From NCBI RefSeq assembly GCF_002836505.1, contig NZ_PJBF01000064.1, positions 1-32,600 of the forward strand: a stretch of 32,600 nucleotides of DNA. The letters are read 5' to 3'. Below the pieces are notes generated by a model that ran no database searches, was not told the origin of the DNA, and worked only from the letters and a program-made list of their open reading frames with translations. The translations under genes were made by a program, and so were the position numbers. This DNA comes from Psychrobacter sp. Choline-02u-9 (GTDB lineage Bacteria; Pseudomonadota; Gammaproteobacteria; Pseudomonadales; Moraxellaceae). Every line of letters starts with the position of its first letter. The first letter of the stretch is position 1. This document shows positions 1-8,785 of this stretch, piece by piece.

Positions 1-1
1 G

Positions 2-88
2 GACATTTTAAAGAAATATAATATAGATCAAAACCGTCGGCCACAGCGTAAATATTATACGCATAGAAAAGCTTTAGCTAAATCATAG
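2..88 (+). CDS. C-terminal end of an unidentified protein, cut by window edge
   Basis: A frame open from the left edge codes 28 residues and stops with TAG at 86-88. The visible tail is strongly basic (Arg/Lys rich, with RRPQRKYYTHRK in it). I do not recognise the family. No terminator hairpin follows directly. It may be the end of a real gene that begins outside the window, or part of the degenerate sequence that follows. Confidence is limited because so little of it is visible. Confidence 0.3.
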   Translation, partial: DILKKYNIDQNRRPQRKYYTHRKALAKS

Positions 89-160
89 CCTGAAACGATT
101 CATTGGCAGTAACGGTAAAGAAAAATGTTAGGTAAACAGATAACAGCAGGTGCAATATAG

Positions 161-445
161 CTTAGCACAATCGCAAAGCAAATTTGGCACAGTAGACCTA
201 GAAAAGAGATAGCGCAAGTAGATACAGAAAGCTATTCGTTGATATCGATAGATGGGATATCACTCAATAGCTTATATAAAAATTTAGCCAAACCTTTTCG
301 AAGGTGTCATTGCTGTCATGTGGTTTACACATTTAATCTCTAAAAACGTCTTGGTAGTTATATAGGACACGATGATTCCTCCATAGGTTGTGGCCAATGT
401 CAGGGCGACAATAGCAGGTTAATTGAAACGATTTATCGCTTATGA
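161..445 (+). pseudogene. Possible decayed zinc-ribbon-like coding remnant
   Basis: One plus-strand frame has no stop from 161 to 340, then a single TAA at 341-343, and continues in the same frame to TGA at 443-445. It contains a cysteine/histidine cluster (CHCCH, codons 305-319) and, after the stop, a CGQC pair (389-400), a spacing that resembles a split zinc ribbon. There is no convincing start codon or ribosome site. Either it is a broken small gene or a chance pattern; I cannot name a family. The rest of 89-584 is AT-rich and shows no other feature. Confidence 0.2.
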
Positions 446-584
446 AAGATAAGCAATATAAATCAATGAGATAATAATAACGATTTAAAAATTAAAGTCA
501 ATAATTAATTTGGTTTGTATAGAAAATAATTTAATAAACGTGTGTTTAATTAATCACTTTGATTTAAAATCGTATCGGTAGTTT

Positions 585-1310
585 TTAAGCTATAAAACTA
601 TTTATCACTTCAGCCAATAGGGCAGCAGCGATAATTATAAATATTACCCCACATCCACGATTGAGCCAAGCTAAGCGATTACCAACATCGAGCCAGCTTG
701 CCAGCTTTTTACCACCTAGCGTATATACGATTTGCCAAATCGTTTCGCTCAAAAACAAGCCAATGGTCAATAGGACATATTGTGGCCATAGTGGCGCACT
801 AAAATTGATAAATTTAGGAAAAAAAGCAGCAAAGAACAAGATAGCTTTCGGATTAGATAATGACACCCAAACACCAGTACGAAACAAGGTCGTATTGCTC
901 GGTGCTATTTTAGTAGCAGCACTAGAGAGCGAACGCGGCTGTGGTGTAGGCAATCCATCAGTGGCAGCATAGTCTGCTGCTACCTCTGCACTCAACTCTT
1001 TAGCATCGCTCATCAAGCTACCGTCGCCAGCATCGCGCCAAGAGCTGATACCCAAATAGATTAAATATGCCGCACCCACGGCTTTGATAATGGTCAGTAA
1101 CCACGGTGACTGGCGACTGATTACATCCAATCCAAGCAGTGTCGATAGCAGTAATACAAACAAGCCAAGGCTCAGACCTGCTAGCGTCCATAAGGTTCGT
1201 TTGACGCCATAGTTCATGCCATACTGAAACGCTAGCAGCATATTAGGACCAGGGGTCGCTGAGATAAAAAACGTACTTGCGAAAAACACTGCAAACAGAT
1301 GCCAAGACAT
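585..1310 (-). CDS. LysE/RhtB family amino-acid exporter
   Basis: Inner-membrane exporter of the LysE/RhtB superfamily, which pumps amino acids or their analogues out of the cell; the substrate cannot be told from sequence. The N-terminal ATPGPNMLL segment (about residues 20-28) is the family signature, and about six hydrophobic segments are visible. Length is about 241 residues against the usual 205-210; the extra length is a hydrophilic Ala/Ser/Asp-rich loop at about residues 93-145, between the third and fourth membrane segments. I chose the ATG at 1310 over the TTG three bases upstream, since a GGTGGG-like ribosome site precedes it. It stands alone on the minus strand, downstream of the argE terminator, so it probably has its own promoter. 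Function class is firm, substrate unknown. Confidence 0.88.
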   Translation of the reverse strand: MSWHLFAVFFASTFFISATPGPNMLLAFQYGMNYGVKRTLWTLAGLSLGLFVLLLSTLLGLDVISRQSPWLLTIIKAVGAAYLIYLGISSWRDAGDGSLMSDAKELSAEVAADYAATDGLPTPQPRSLSSAATKIAPSNTTLFRTGVWVSLSNPKAILFFAAFFPKFINFSAPLWPQYVLLTIGLFLSETIWQIVYTLGGKKLASWLDVGNRLAWLNRGCGVIFIIIAAALLAEVINSFIA

Positions 1311-1380
1311 CAACCCACCCCTACTTTGTCATGTGTAAATGGTTCTAATACAAACGGCTATACGACTTAAATATGCGACT

Positions 1381-1410
1381 AAAAAATAAACACCGCCATT
1401 AAGACGGTGT
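1381..1410 (-). terminator. Intrinsic terminator of argE operon
   Basis: Stem ACACCG (1390-1395) pairs with CGGTGT (1405-1410). On the minus strand it is followed by a T-rich run (complement of the A-rich 1381-1390). It lies about 75 bases past the argE stop. Confidence 0.8.
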
Positions 1411-1485
1411 CACTTATACCTATATATCAAAAATTCTCGCAGAAATCATTAAAGAAACGACATGCCTTCTTCTGAATAATTACGA

Positions 1486-2766
1486 TTACATGGACGGCTG
1501 AGTCGTACAGCTATCTAACAACTTCTTTAAAAACACATCACAGCGTTCAATTTCACTAAGCTCCACATACTCATCCGCTTTGTGCGCTTGCTCAATACTA
1601 CCAGGGCCACAGATAATCGTTGGGATACCTGCATTGGTAAACTGACCGCCTTCAGTCGCATAAGCCACTTTATGACGCTCATCATCTCCTGTCAGCGCAG
1701 CGATTAGTGATTGCAACTCAGCGCTATCACTATCAGTCATGGCGGGGACGCTTTCTTCTTGCATCAGCTCAATGCCAGTCTCTGGCGCGCGCGCTTGCAT
1801 TTGGGCATTTAGCTCAGCGACTTTGGCTTGAATTGGCGCTAGTATATCGTCTTGCGTCATGTGCGGCAGGTTACGATAGTCAAAAGTAAACTCGCATAGG
1901 TTGGGCACGATATTGGTCGCTGTGCCACCATGTATGGTCCCTACTGACAATGTCGAATATGGCACTGTAAATAATGCATCGTTATCATCACGAGCGCTCA
2001 GCTCTTCAGCAAGCGTATCTACATAGCCGACCAATCTGCTAGCGTAGCTAATAGCATTGACACCTTGTGCAATCAATGAAGAATGCGCCGACTTGCCATG
2101 TACACGGCAGCGATAAACTGCGATGCCTTTGTGTGCGACTACCATAGCCATGTTAGTTGGCTCACCGACGATACAATAATCAGGCGTGATACCACGTGCT
2201 TTTAGGTCTGCCAAAATCAATGGCGCGCCCAAACAACCAACCTCTTCATCGAACGACAATGCCAAATGCAACGGACGACGTAGCTGACCGCTATTCGATA
2301 ACTGCACGGCTTGTGGCAATACCGTTAGTGCACAAGCGATAAAGCCCTTCATATCACATGCACCGCGTCCGTATAGCTTATCACCACGTATCGTCGCGGT
2401 AAACGGCTCTGAAGACCACGCTTGTCCATCAACTGGCACAACGTCGGTATGACCTGATAAGACCAGACCGTTATTGATAATATCAGCATTCTCGCCAGCC
2501 GGTACAGTCACAAACAAATTGGCTTTGGTTTTAGCCTCGTTAAAGGTCAAATCTACCGTCAAACCTAACTGCTCACAATAAGACTTTACATCGTTAATCA
2601 AAGCCAAATTAGAGTGACGACTAACCGTATCAAAGGCGATGAGACGTGTTAGCCAATCGAGGCTTTGAGTAGGATGTTCGACACTTTTCATCTGGACATC
2701 GCTGCTACTATCAACATTATCGCTATTACTGACATTGTCGCTATTACTACTATTATTTTGGATCAT
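1486..2766 (-). CDS. argE: Acetylornithine deacetylase (M20 family)
   Basis: Cytoplasmic metallopeptidase-family enzyme that removes the acetyl group from N-acetylornithine to give ornithine in arginine biosynthesis. Visible metal and catalytic motifs: HTD (H106, D108), GRGACDMKG with D138, the DEE pair with the general base E174/E175, E202 in CIVGEPT and H395 near the C-terminus. The HGKSAHSS region (223-230) belongs to the dimerisation domain. At 426 residues it is longer than the usual ~385 because of a Ser/Asn/Asp-rich N-terminal tail of about 26 residues made by a tandem DNA repeat. The upstream ATG is supported by AAGGA at a good distance, so the tail is probably translated; a second Met at residue 26 is the alternative. 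It follows the UPF0149 gene by 48 bases and is probably co-transcribed with it. Confidence 0.92.
   Translation of the reverse strand: MIQNNSSNSDNVSNSDNVDSSSDVQMKSVEHPTQSLDWLTRLIAFDTVSRHSNLALINDVKSYCEQLGLTVDLTFNEAKTKANLFVTVPAGENADIINNGLVLSGHTDVVPVDGQAWSSEPFTATIRGDKLYGRGACDMKGFIACALTVLPQAVQLSNSGQLRRPLHLALSFDEEVGCLGAPLILADLKARGITPDYCIVGEPTNMAMVVAHKGIAVYRCRVHGKSAHSSLIAQGVNAISYASRLVGYVDTLAEELSARDDNDALFTVPYSTLSVGTIHGGTATNIVPNLCEFTFDYRNLPHMTQDDILAPIQAKVAELNAQMQARAPETGIELMQEESVPAMTDSDSAELQSLIAALTGDDERHKVAYATEGGQFTNAGIPTIICGPGSIEQAHKADEYVELSEIERCDVFLKKLLDSCTTQPSM
2695..2748 (-). repeat. Three tandem 18-bp units within argE 5' end
   Basis: Units at 2731-2748, 2713-2730 and 2695-2712. The first two differ at three positions; the third is more diverged. 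Read on the minus strand they encode the repeated SNSDNV-type tail of ArgE, so the period keeps the reading frame. Confidence 0.85.
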
Positions 2767-2814
2767 AAAATATCCTTACTACAATTTTCAGAACTATGAT
2801 GTGTCAGAGCTGCC

Positions 2815-3468
2815 TTACGATGGATTGTTATGATTCATCACATCAACCACTGGCGGCATTGGTTTTGGTAACTTACCTTCTGCCTGTAGCTCTTTGGTTG
2901 TTTTGGCATCGATAGACAAACCCGCGATGAGCGCGATATCTTTGACAGCCTTACGTTTACGCGTGGCAAAGCTTACGGGTACCATGCGAGCAAACTCATA
3001 GATATAAAGATAAGACTCTTCCCCACCTTCAAAATCCTCATCATCTTCGAGACGAATTGCGCCAATCTTAGCCAAATCAGATAGCATCTCGTTTTCTTCA
3101 CTGGTCAAACCACAATCAGTAATACCGAAACCGGTCATAAAACCGTTTGCCCACTGTTTCAACGCCATCACGCGCTCGTATAAATCATGTTCATCATCCG
3201 GGATGAGCGGCATGTACGCGTAGGCATCATCTTTGTCTTTTAGCTGAAAAACGATGTCTTCCGCTTCTTCTGTCAGCAAGGTCAATGCAAGCTCTGGTAA
3301 TGGAGCAAAGCTGAGCTCTTCAAACACCTTAGCCCAAGTTGCTTCGTCGGGTGCATTACAAGCCGTCATAAGCCCTGTCATCATGCCATGCACTTCGCTG
3401 ATAGACACGTCAGTCCAATCATCAAACGCAGTCAGCCAAGTATTCCAGCCAGAGATATTGTCATTCAT
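2815..3468 (-). CDS. UPF0149 (YgfB/YecA-like) family protein
   Basis: A protein of 217 residues of the UPF0149 family. Family marks are an EVHGMMTG segment near residues 25-32 and WANGFMTGFG near residues 106-115; most of the protein is acidic and helical. In Pseudomonas a YgfB homologue affects regulation of cell-wall recycling genes, but no biochemical activity can be read here. The start has AGGA eight bases upstream. It lies head to head with the ZapB-like/zapA pair, the same neighbourhood as ygfB-zapA in many gammaproteobacteria, and just upstream of argE. Conservation of this context supports the assignment. Confidence 0.88.
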   Translation of the reverse strand: MNDNISGWNTWLTAFDDWTDVSISEVHGMMTGLMTACNAPDEATWAKVFEELSFAPLPELALTLLTEEAEDIVFQLKDKDDAYAYMPLIPDDEHDLYERVMALKQWANGFMTGFGITDCGLTSEENEMLSDLAKIGAIRLEDDEDFEGGEESYLYIYEFARMVPVSFATRKRKAVKDIALIAGLSIDAKTTKELQAEGKLPKPMPPVVDVMNHNNPS

Positions 3469-3680
3469 AATAGATGTCCTAGTAATTGATTATTGCTCAT
3501 AAAATAAAAATAGTCGCGATAAAATGTCATGGACAAATCATCGATAAATAAAAGTGAAAAGACAAAGCCTGATGCTTGTAATTACTTTGTTGATATAGAT
3601 ATTATGCGGTCACCTATGGCATTATTAAATACAGCGAACAAAATTCATTCACGCTTACTTGTTAAGGATAAAAACTGACT

Positions 3681-4121
3681 ATGTATGATCAACTTAGAAT
3701 ATTAGAAAAAATGGTACTCGACATCAAAAAACAGTATCAGCTTGTCAGTGCTGAACTTAGCAGCTTAAAACAACACCCTGTTACTGATTCAAAAGAATTT
3801 GCCGCCCTAAAAACCAAATTAGATAACAGTCATAACGAACGTGACGGTGCCAAAAAACAACTGAACGATCTCGATAAACGCTATCAAAGTCTTGCAGAAG
3901 CGCACCATATGATCGGTGAAGAACAAGACAAACTGCAAAAACAGATCAGTCAATTACAACAACAAAACAGCGAGCTGCAACAACACAATAACGAGCTAAA
4001 GCAGCAGTATAGCGATATCAAACAACAAAACAGTGAGCTGCAAAAGAAGAACCAATTGGCAGCCGAGCGTACGCAAGTCGTATTACAGCGCCTAACTCGT
4101 ATCGATCAAGCAGAAGGCTAA
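3681..4121 (+). CDS. ZapB-like (TIGR02449-type) coiled-coil protein, extended
   Basis: The 146-residue product is almost entirely predicted coiled coil. The N-terminus (MYDQLRILEKMV) and the C-terminal NQLAAERTQVVLQRL segment resemble the short TIGR02449/ZapB-type proteins coded just before zapA in related bacteria, which are normally about 70 residues. Here the middle is expanded by Gln-rich heptads of the form LQQQNSE at about residues 92-127. A 23-base stretch at 3958-3980 recurs almost unchanged at 4021-4043, showing internal duplication by 63 bases (three heptads). The role in the division ring is inferred from family and from zapA lying 108 bases downstream. An AAGGAT ribosome site precedes the start. 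Confidence 0.75.
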   Translation: MYDQLRILEKMVLDIKKQYQLVSAELSSLKQHPVTDSKEFAALKTKLDNSHNERDGAKKQLNDLDKRYQSLAEAHHMIGEEQDKLQKQISQLQQQNSELQQHNNELKQQYSDIKQQNSELQKKNQLAAERTQVVLQRLTRIDQAEG

Positions 4122-4229
4122 CGTTTACTTGTAACAGATAGCAAAGACGTACTACTTATTAAACTGCCAAATGCTATTTGTAAAATCTGATATCACTCAT
4201 TTCACTGACCAGACATTGTAGGATTTATC

Positions 4230-4691
4230 ATGACCGATGACCAAAGCAAATCGATAGAAAAACAACCGAAAAATACTCAAGCGCCAAATGTGCCAGTAAC
4301 AAGTGCGCCAGTACCACCGCAAAAAACAGTACCAGCAGCATCAAATATATCAAGCGCCATGGCACAATCTAATACCAAAACACCTAAAGCGCCAGAACCA
4401 CAAATCAAAAAAGTCGATATTGCGATTGCTGGGGTTACTTATCCAATATTTTGTCCAGTACATGAGCAAGAAGAGCTACTGTCAGCGGTTTCGTATATCA
4501 ACAACTATGCGCTCGATTTAAAAAGAGATGCGCCAAGCCTTAGCCAAGAAAGCATACTGGTACTGTGCTGCTTAAACCTATATGAAAAAATCCATGCCAA
4601 TCAAAGAAGTGATGAAGATCGCTTGCAGAAAGACAAACAGTCTGAGGCATTGCTCAATAAAATTATGAAGGATGCTCATTCTATTCTGTAG
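4230..4691 (+). CDS. zapA: Cell division protein ZapA with N-terminal extension
   Basis: ZapA binds FtsZ and promotes bundling of its filaments at the division site. The ZapA domain occupies about residues 60-150: a VDIAIAGVTYPI strand region, then helices ending in a coiled-coil tail. The first ~58 residues are a Pro/Ala/Gln-rich, probably disordered extension not found in E. coli ZapA (109 residues). The start has TAGGAT five bases upstream. It follows the ZapB-like gene on the same strand and is closed by a strong terminator; no 6S RNA is seen between the gene and the terminator, unlike in E. coli where ssrS lies here. Confidence 0.88.
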   Translation: MTDDQSKSIEKQPKNTQAPNVPVTSAPVPPQKTVPAASNISSAMAQSNTKTPKAPEPQIKKVDIAIAGVTYPIFCPVHEQEELLSAVSYINNYALDLKRDAPSLSQESILVLCCLNLYEKIHANQRSDEDRLQKDKQSEALLNKIMKDAHSIL

Positions 4692-4716
4692 ATGCATCGT
4701 ATTGTATTAAACATAT

Positions 4717-4749
4717 AAGCGCCTAGTTAATAAAGTTAGGCGCTTTTTT
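4717..4749 (+). terminator. Intrinsic terminator of zapA
   Basis: Nine-base stem AAGCGCCTA (4717-4725) with TAGGCGCTT (4737-4745), followed by a T run to 4749. Confidence 0.9.
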
Positions 4750-4769
4750 ATGGTCAATCATTTATTTAT

Positions 4770-5060
4770 TTATGCATAAGGCGTGTAGGTCTTGCCTGCA
4801 TGAAAGTCTGCCTGATGTTCATAATTGCAAAAGAACAATTCTTGGTTCGCTTCAACATTGCCATCGGTAACTGTGCTTGGTTTGGTTTCGAGTACGCCGC
4901 GATATTCAGCCAAGCTGTTGCCACAGAAATTACACTGACGCGGAGTGGTCACATCCCCTTCTTTTGGCATCATGCTTTTAGGTGCACGCGGGTACATAAA
5001 CTTATAAAAAGCCCACATTGAAGCCCAAATAATAAGGATGACGATAATAACAGCAAACAC
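4770..5060 (-). CDS. Small membrane-anchored protein with TRASH-like Cys cluster
   Basis: A 96-residue protein with one N-terminal membrane segment (about residues 2-20) and a soluble tail with CNFC at 43-46 and CNYEH at about 78-82, followed by an aromatic residue. The C-x2-C ... C-x3-H-x3-F pattern resembles a TRASH-type metal-binding module with the last Cys replaced by His. No function can be assigned; binding of a metal ion at the membrane face is an inference. Translation begins at GTG, supported by AAGGAG seven bases upstream. It is convergent with zapA and downstream of the glyS terminator, so it is probably a single-gene unit. Confidence 0.7.
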   Translation of the reverse strand: MFAVIIVILIIWASMWAFYKFMYPRAPKSMMPKEGDVTTPRQCNFCGNSLAEYRGVLETKPSTVTDGNVEANQELFFCNYEHQADFHAGKTYTPYA

Positions 5061-5261
5061 GGCAGTGCTCCTTCGATTACGGGTAAACGTGAGAAATAAT
5101 GAAATCTATTAAATAAGATTATTTAAGACGTTTTGATAGCATAAATTTTACCGTCAATAATAGCGATAATACAATGCCTTTACCGTTTAATTGCTGATTG
5201 CACTAATTGACTGGTTATATCTAACGGATAACTGTATGAGTAAACCAGTCAACTGCATAAC

Positions 5262-5293
5262 AAAAAACCTGGCCATGATAAGCCAGGTTTTTT
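5262..5293 (-). terminator. Intrinsic terminator of glyQS
   Basis: Twelve-base perfect stem AAAAAACCTGGC (5262-5273) with GCCAGGTTTTTT (5282-5293). It can act in both directions; the gene it serves is glyS on the minus strand, about 65 bases away. Confidence 0.9.
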
Positions 5294-5357
5294 ATCAAAA
5301 GTAACCGTCAATTTAAAACAATAATCAAGTTAAAGTAACTATCAGGTTTTAGCAGGG

Positions 5358-7451
5358 TTACAGCTGTAGCTCGCTAATATCAGCTACCGTCAAGAACAAG
5401 GCGCGAACCTGTTTTAGCAATGCCAAGCGATTGTTTTTAAGCGCAGCATCTTCACTGTTGACCATTACCTGATCAAAGAACTGGGTCAACGGCTCATCTA
5501 AGCTAGCCAGCGTTTGCAATACTTGCGTATAGTCCGCTTGCTCCAGCAATGGTTGTACCACTGTCTGCGCTTGCTGCACGTTCGCATATAAGTTTTGCTC
5601 AGCAGATTCAGACAGTAGTGCTTCATCGACTGTATCAGCTACGCTCACTTCTGACTTGGCCAATATATTAGCAACACGCTTATTTGAGTCAGCCAACATC
5701 GACGCTTGTGACAGCTCGCTAAATGCTTGCACTGCACGGATACGCTGATCAAAATCAAGCGGCATATGCGGGTTAATCGCTTGCACTGCTTGAATCGTAT
5801 CGACGCTAACGCCCTGCTCTGTATACATCGCACGATAGCGCGAGTTTAAAAATGCCATGACTTGGGTAAAGGTATCACCCATTTTGGCAATCTTACTACC
5901 TTCAGCATCACTATAGCCTTTAATCGCTTGCTCAACGAGCGCAACCAGATTAATCGGCAACTGCTTTTCGATCAAAATACGCAAGATACCAATAGCAGAA
6001 CGACGTAAGCTAAACGGATCCTTTGAACCTGTCGGTGCTTGATCAATCGCAAAAATCCCAACCAATGTATCCAAACGATCAGCCAATGCTAAGCAAATAC
6101 CAATTGGTGTTTGTGGTAGCACATCGCCACTGAATTTCGGCAGATACTGCTCTTCTAAACTGGCAGCAACCGCTTCAGGCTCATCATTTAGACGCGCATA
6201 ATACGTACCTGCGATACCTTGCAATTCAGGGTATTCGCCGACAAGCGAGCTGGCTAAATCTGCTTTAGATAAAATGCCCGCACGTACGGTTTCATCAACA
6301 TTGATATCGTGGCCTTGCTGCTGCATCAACGTGGCAATGAACGCTGCCAGCTTGGCAATACGCTCAGACTTCTCCCAAATCGTACCCAGTTTGTCTTGGA
6401 ACACGCGATTTTTCAGGCTTTCTGTGAGCGCAAACAACGGCTGCTTTTGATCTTGTAAAAAGAAAAACTCTGCATCAGCCAAACGTGGACGCACGACTTT
6501 TTCATTACCTTCAATGATTTGGTTCGGGTCTTTTGACTCAATATTGGTAATAAAGATAAAGTAAGGCTGTAGCTTGCCAGCCTTATCGGTTAAGCAAAAA
6601 TACTTTTGATCCGCTTGCATGGTCGAGATAAGTGCTTCTTGCGGTACTTGTAAAAAGCGCGCTTCAAAGCTTGCTCGTAGCGCAATTGGGAAATCGACCA
6701 ATGCAGTGACTTCGTCTAATAAGTCTTGCGGTACGATGGCATCAGAATTGACTTCATCTGCCAAAGCTTTGACTTGGTTTTTGATCAGCATTTGACGCTT
6801 ATCAAAATCTGCTACTACTTTTAGACCGTCTAGCAATTGCTCATAATCATTGGCATGAGCAATGTTATGGTAGTCAGGGCTGTGGAAGCGATGACCACGC
6901 GTTTGCGTACCAGTCTGATGACCTTGGATAGTGGCATCGATGACAGTACCATCCTGCATCAATACTGCCCACTGCACTGGACGCACAAACTCGTTACGGC
7001 TAGCACCTGAGCGCATACGCTTAGCAATTGGCAAATTATCTAGCGCGGTTTGGAAAATAGCAGGCAGTAACTCAGTTGTCGCTTGACCACGGATAGTCTG
7101 CTCAAAACCGACATAGTCACCTTTATCGGTATTAATCGTTATAAGCTCGCTAGCTTCAATACCCAAACCTTTGGCAAAACCCATGGCCGCACGTGTTGGG
7201 TTACCCTCTGCATCGAACGCTGCTTTAATCGCTGGTCCGCGTTTTTGCTCAGTGCGATCAGGCTGCTTATCGCTAATACCTTGAATCTGAATGGCCAGAC
7301 GGCGCGGAGCAGCAAAGGCTTTGATACTATCAAAGGTAATATCTGCTGCCGTCAATTGCTCAGTAACACTGGCTTGTAGTGCATCACGTAATGGTTTTAG
7401 GCTCTTTGGAGGTAGCTCTTCACACCCCAGTTCAAATAGAATAGTACTCAT
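5358..7451 (-). CDS. glyS: Glycine-tRNA ligase beta subunit
   Basis: Beta subunit of the bacterial alpha2-beta2 glycyl-tRNA synthetase, which recognises tRNA-Gly and completes aminoacylation. At 697 residues it matches the usual ~690. The N-terminus FELGCEELPPKSL is the family signature, and the GAPRRL-type segment appears as AAPRRLAIQI near residues 47-56. The C-terminal third contains the anticodon-binding-type helical domain, ending in LFLTVADISEL. AGGAG within the 9-base gap after glyQ provides the ribosome site, and translation is likely coupled. A tRNA-Gly gene lies ~10 kb further along in the window but is separately transcribed. Confidence 0.96.
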   Translation of the reverse strand: MSTILFELGCEELPPKSLKPLRDALQASVTEQLTAADITFDSIKAFAAPRRLAIQIQGISDKQPDRTEQKRGPAIKAAFDAEGNPTRAAMGFAKGLGIEASELITINTDKGDYVGFEQTIRGQATTELLPAIFQTALDNLPIAKRMRSGASRNEFVRPVQWAVLMQDGTVIDATIQGHQTGTQTRGHRFHSPDYHNIAHANDYEQLLDGLKVVADFDKRQMLIKNQVKALADEVNSDAIVPQDLLDEVTALVDFPIALRASFEARFLQVPQEALISTMQADQKYFCLTDKAGKLQPYFIFITNIESKDPNQIIEGNEKVVRPRLADAEFFFLQDQKQPLFALTESLKNRVFQDKLGTIWEKSERIAKLAAFIATLMQQQGHDINVDETVRAGILSKADLASSLVGEYPELQGIAGTYYARLNDEPEAVAASLEEQYLPKFSGDVLPQTPIGICLALADRLDTLVGIFAIDQAPTGSKDPFSLRRSAIGILRILIEKQLPINLVALVEQAIKGYSDAEGSKIAKMGDTFTQVMAFLNSRYRAMYTEQGVSVDTIQAVQAINPHMPLDFDQRIRAVQAFSELSQASMLADSNKRVANILAKSEVSVADTVDEALLSESAEQNLYANVQQAQTVVQPLLEQADYTQVLQTLASLDEPLTQFFDQVMVNSEDAALKNNRLALLKQVRALFLTVADISELQL

Positions 7452-7460
7452 GGGATGCTC

Positions 7461-8513
7461 CTATTTATCGTTAGTAGATTGGTTAGTGTCAGTATTTTCT
7501 TTTGCCAAGCTGTCTTTTGACACGTCTTCTTTTGGCAAATACTTATCAAGCGCGGCTTGGCGATGCTCTTCATCAGCCAATGGGAAGCCCAATTTGGCAC
7601 GAGCTTCGACATAACCAAAGGCAACCTTACGAGCAAGCGTACGCACACGTAGGATAAAACGCTGACGCTCAGTCACTGAAATAGCGCCGCGTGCATCAAG
7701 CAAGTTAAACGCATGAGATGCTTTTAATACCATCTCATAAGCTGGCAATGGCAATCCTGCATCGACCAATTTGTCTGCTTGTTGCTCGTAAAAATCAAAC
7801 ATCTCACCCATCATCGGCACATCAGCGTGCTCAAAGTTATACGTAGACTGCTCGACCTCGTTTTGATGAAAGACATCGCCATAGGTGACACGGCCAAACT
7901 CACCATCTGCCCAGACCAAATCATAAACGCTATCGACGCCCTGTACATACATGGCCAAGCGCTCAAGTCCGTAAGTGATTTCGCCAGTGACTGGGAAGCA
8001 CTCGATACCACCGACTTGCTGGAAGTAGGTGAACTGCGTGACTTCCATACCGTTTAGCCAAATCTCCCAACCAAGTCCCCACGCACCAAGCGTTGGCGAT
8101 TCCCAGTTGTCTTCTACAAAGCGCACATCATGCACCAATGGATCAATACCAATGGCTCGTAGTGAGTCCAAATACAGCTCTTGGATATTAGGTGGATTCG
8201 GCTTTAGCACGACTTGGAACTGATAATAATGCTGCAGGCGGTTCGGGTTATCACCATAGCGCCCGTCAGTAGGACGACGTGATGGCTGTACATAGGCCGC
8301 ATTCCAGCGCTCAGGACCTAATGAGCGTAAAAACGTCGCGGTATGAAAAGTACCTGCACCGACCTCCATGTCGTAGGGCTGCAATACAACGCAGCCTTTA
8401 TCGGCCCAATAATTTTGCAAAGTTAAGATTAAATCTTGAAAAGTCATCGGTTGAGAGTCTTTATCTTGGGTCATCGGGGTTATCGCTTGGGATGTCATAG
8501 TTTCGGTTTTCAT
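7461..8513 (-). CDS. glyQ: Glycine-tRNA ligase alpha subunit
   Basis: Catalytic alpha subunit that forms glycyl-adenylate. Core signatures include [18 protein letters not shown] near residues 24-41, [14 protein letters not shown] and [19 protein letters not shown]. At 350 residues it exceeds the ~300 of E. coli by about 22 residues at the N-terminus and 25 charged residues at the C-terminus. No candidate start (ATG at 8513, or later Met codons up to residue 23) has a clear Shine-Dalgarno, so the true start is uncertain; MTFQDL at residue 23 matches the usual family start. It is first in the operon with glyS. Confidence 0.95.
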   Translation of the reverse strand: MKTETMTSQAITPMTQDKDSQPMTFQDLILTLQNYWADKGCVVLQPYDMEVGAGTFHTATFLRSLGPERWNAAYVQPSRRPTDGRYGDNPNRLQHYYQFQVVLKPNPPNIQELYLDSLRAIGIDPLVHDVRFVEDNWESPTLGAWGLGWEIWLNGMEVTQFTYFQQVGGIECFPVTGEITYGLERLAMYVQGVDSVYDLVWADGEFGRVTYGDVFHQNEVEQSTYNFEHADVPMMGEMFDFYEQQADKLVDAGLPLPAYEMVLKASHAFNLLDARGAISVTERQRFILRVRTLARKVAFGYVEARAKLGFPLADEEHRQAALDKYLPKEDVSKDSLAKENTDTNQSTNDK

Positions 8514-8728
8514 AGTAAAGCCACTGTGAAATGAGTATTATTAAATAAATCTCTGATAGCGCACACGCGACCTATTCGGCAACGACTCTATCTGCCTGCT
8601 CACCTTACTAAAAATTGACTATTTTATCCATATTTACATCAACTAAATTTGCATAGTGAGCATAAAACCTCGGTTGTATAGCGTATTTGCAGGCAAATCA
8701 TCATAGAATTCGCACTAATATAATGAAT
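8514..8728. other. Intergenic region upstream of glyQ
   Basis: About 215 AT-rich bases between glyQ and the pspC terminator. It should hold the glyQS promoter, but I could not pick a convincing -35/-10 pair. No open frame or riboswitch-like structure was recognised. Confidence 0.5.
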
Positions 8729-8759
8729 AAAAAAATACCCAAATGCGCTAGCATTCGGG
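8729..8759 (-). terminator. Intrinsic terminator downstream of pspC-like gene
   Basis: On the minus strand CCCGAATGC pairs with GCATTTGGG (8738-8746 with 8751-8759, one G-T pair), followed by a T run that is the complement of 8729-8735. Confidence 0.8.
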
Positions 8760-8785
8760 CAGGAGGAAAATTGTATCTTGGGCAT

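Noticed and set aside
4692..4769. 6S RNA gene downstream of zapA, as in E. coli
   Set aside because: Only a short terminator fits in the 78 bases before the next gene; there is no room for a ~180-base RNA.
7083..7379. Long frames antisense to glyS and glyQ
   Set aside because: They lie wholly inside firmly identified genes on the other strand, resemble nothing known and have no ribosome site.
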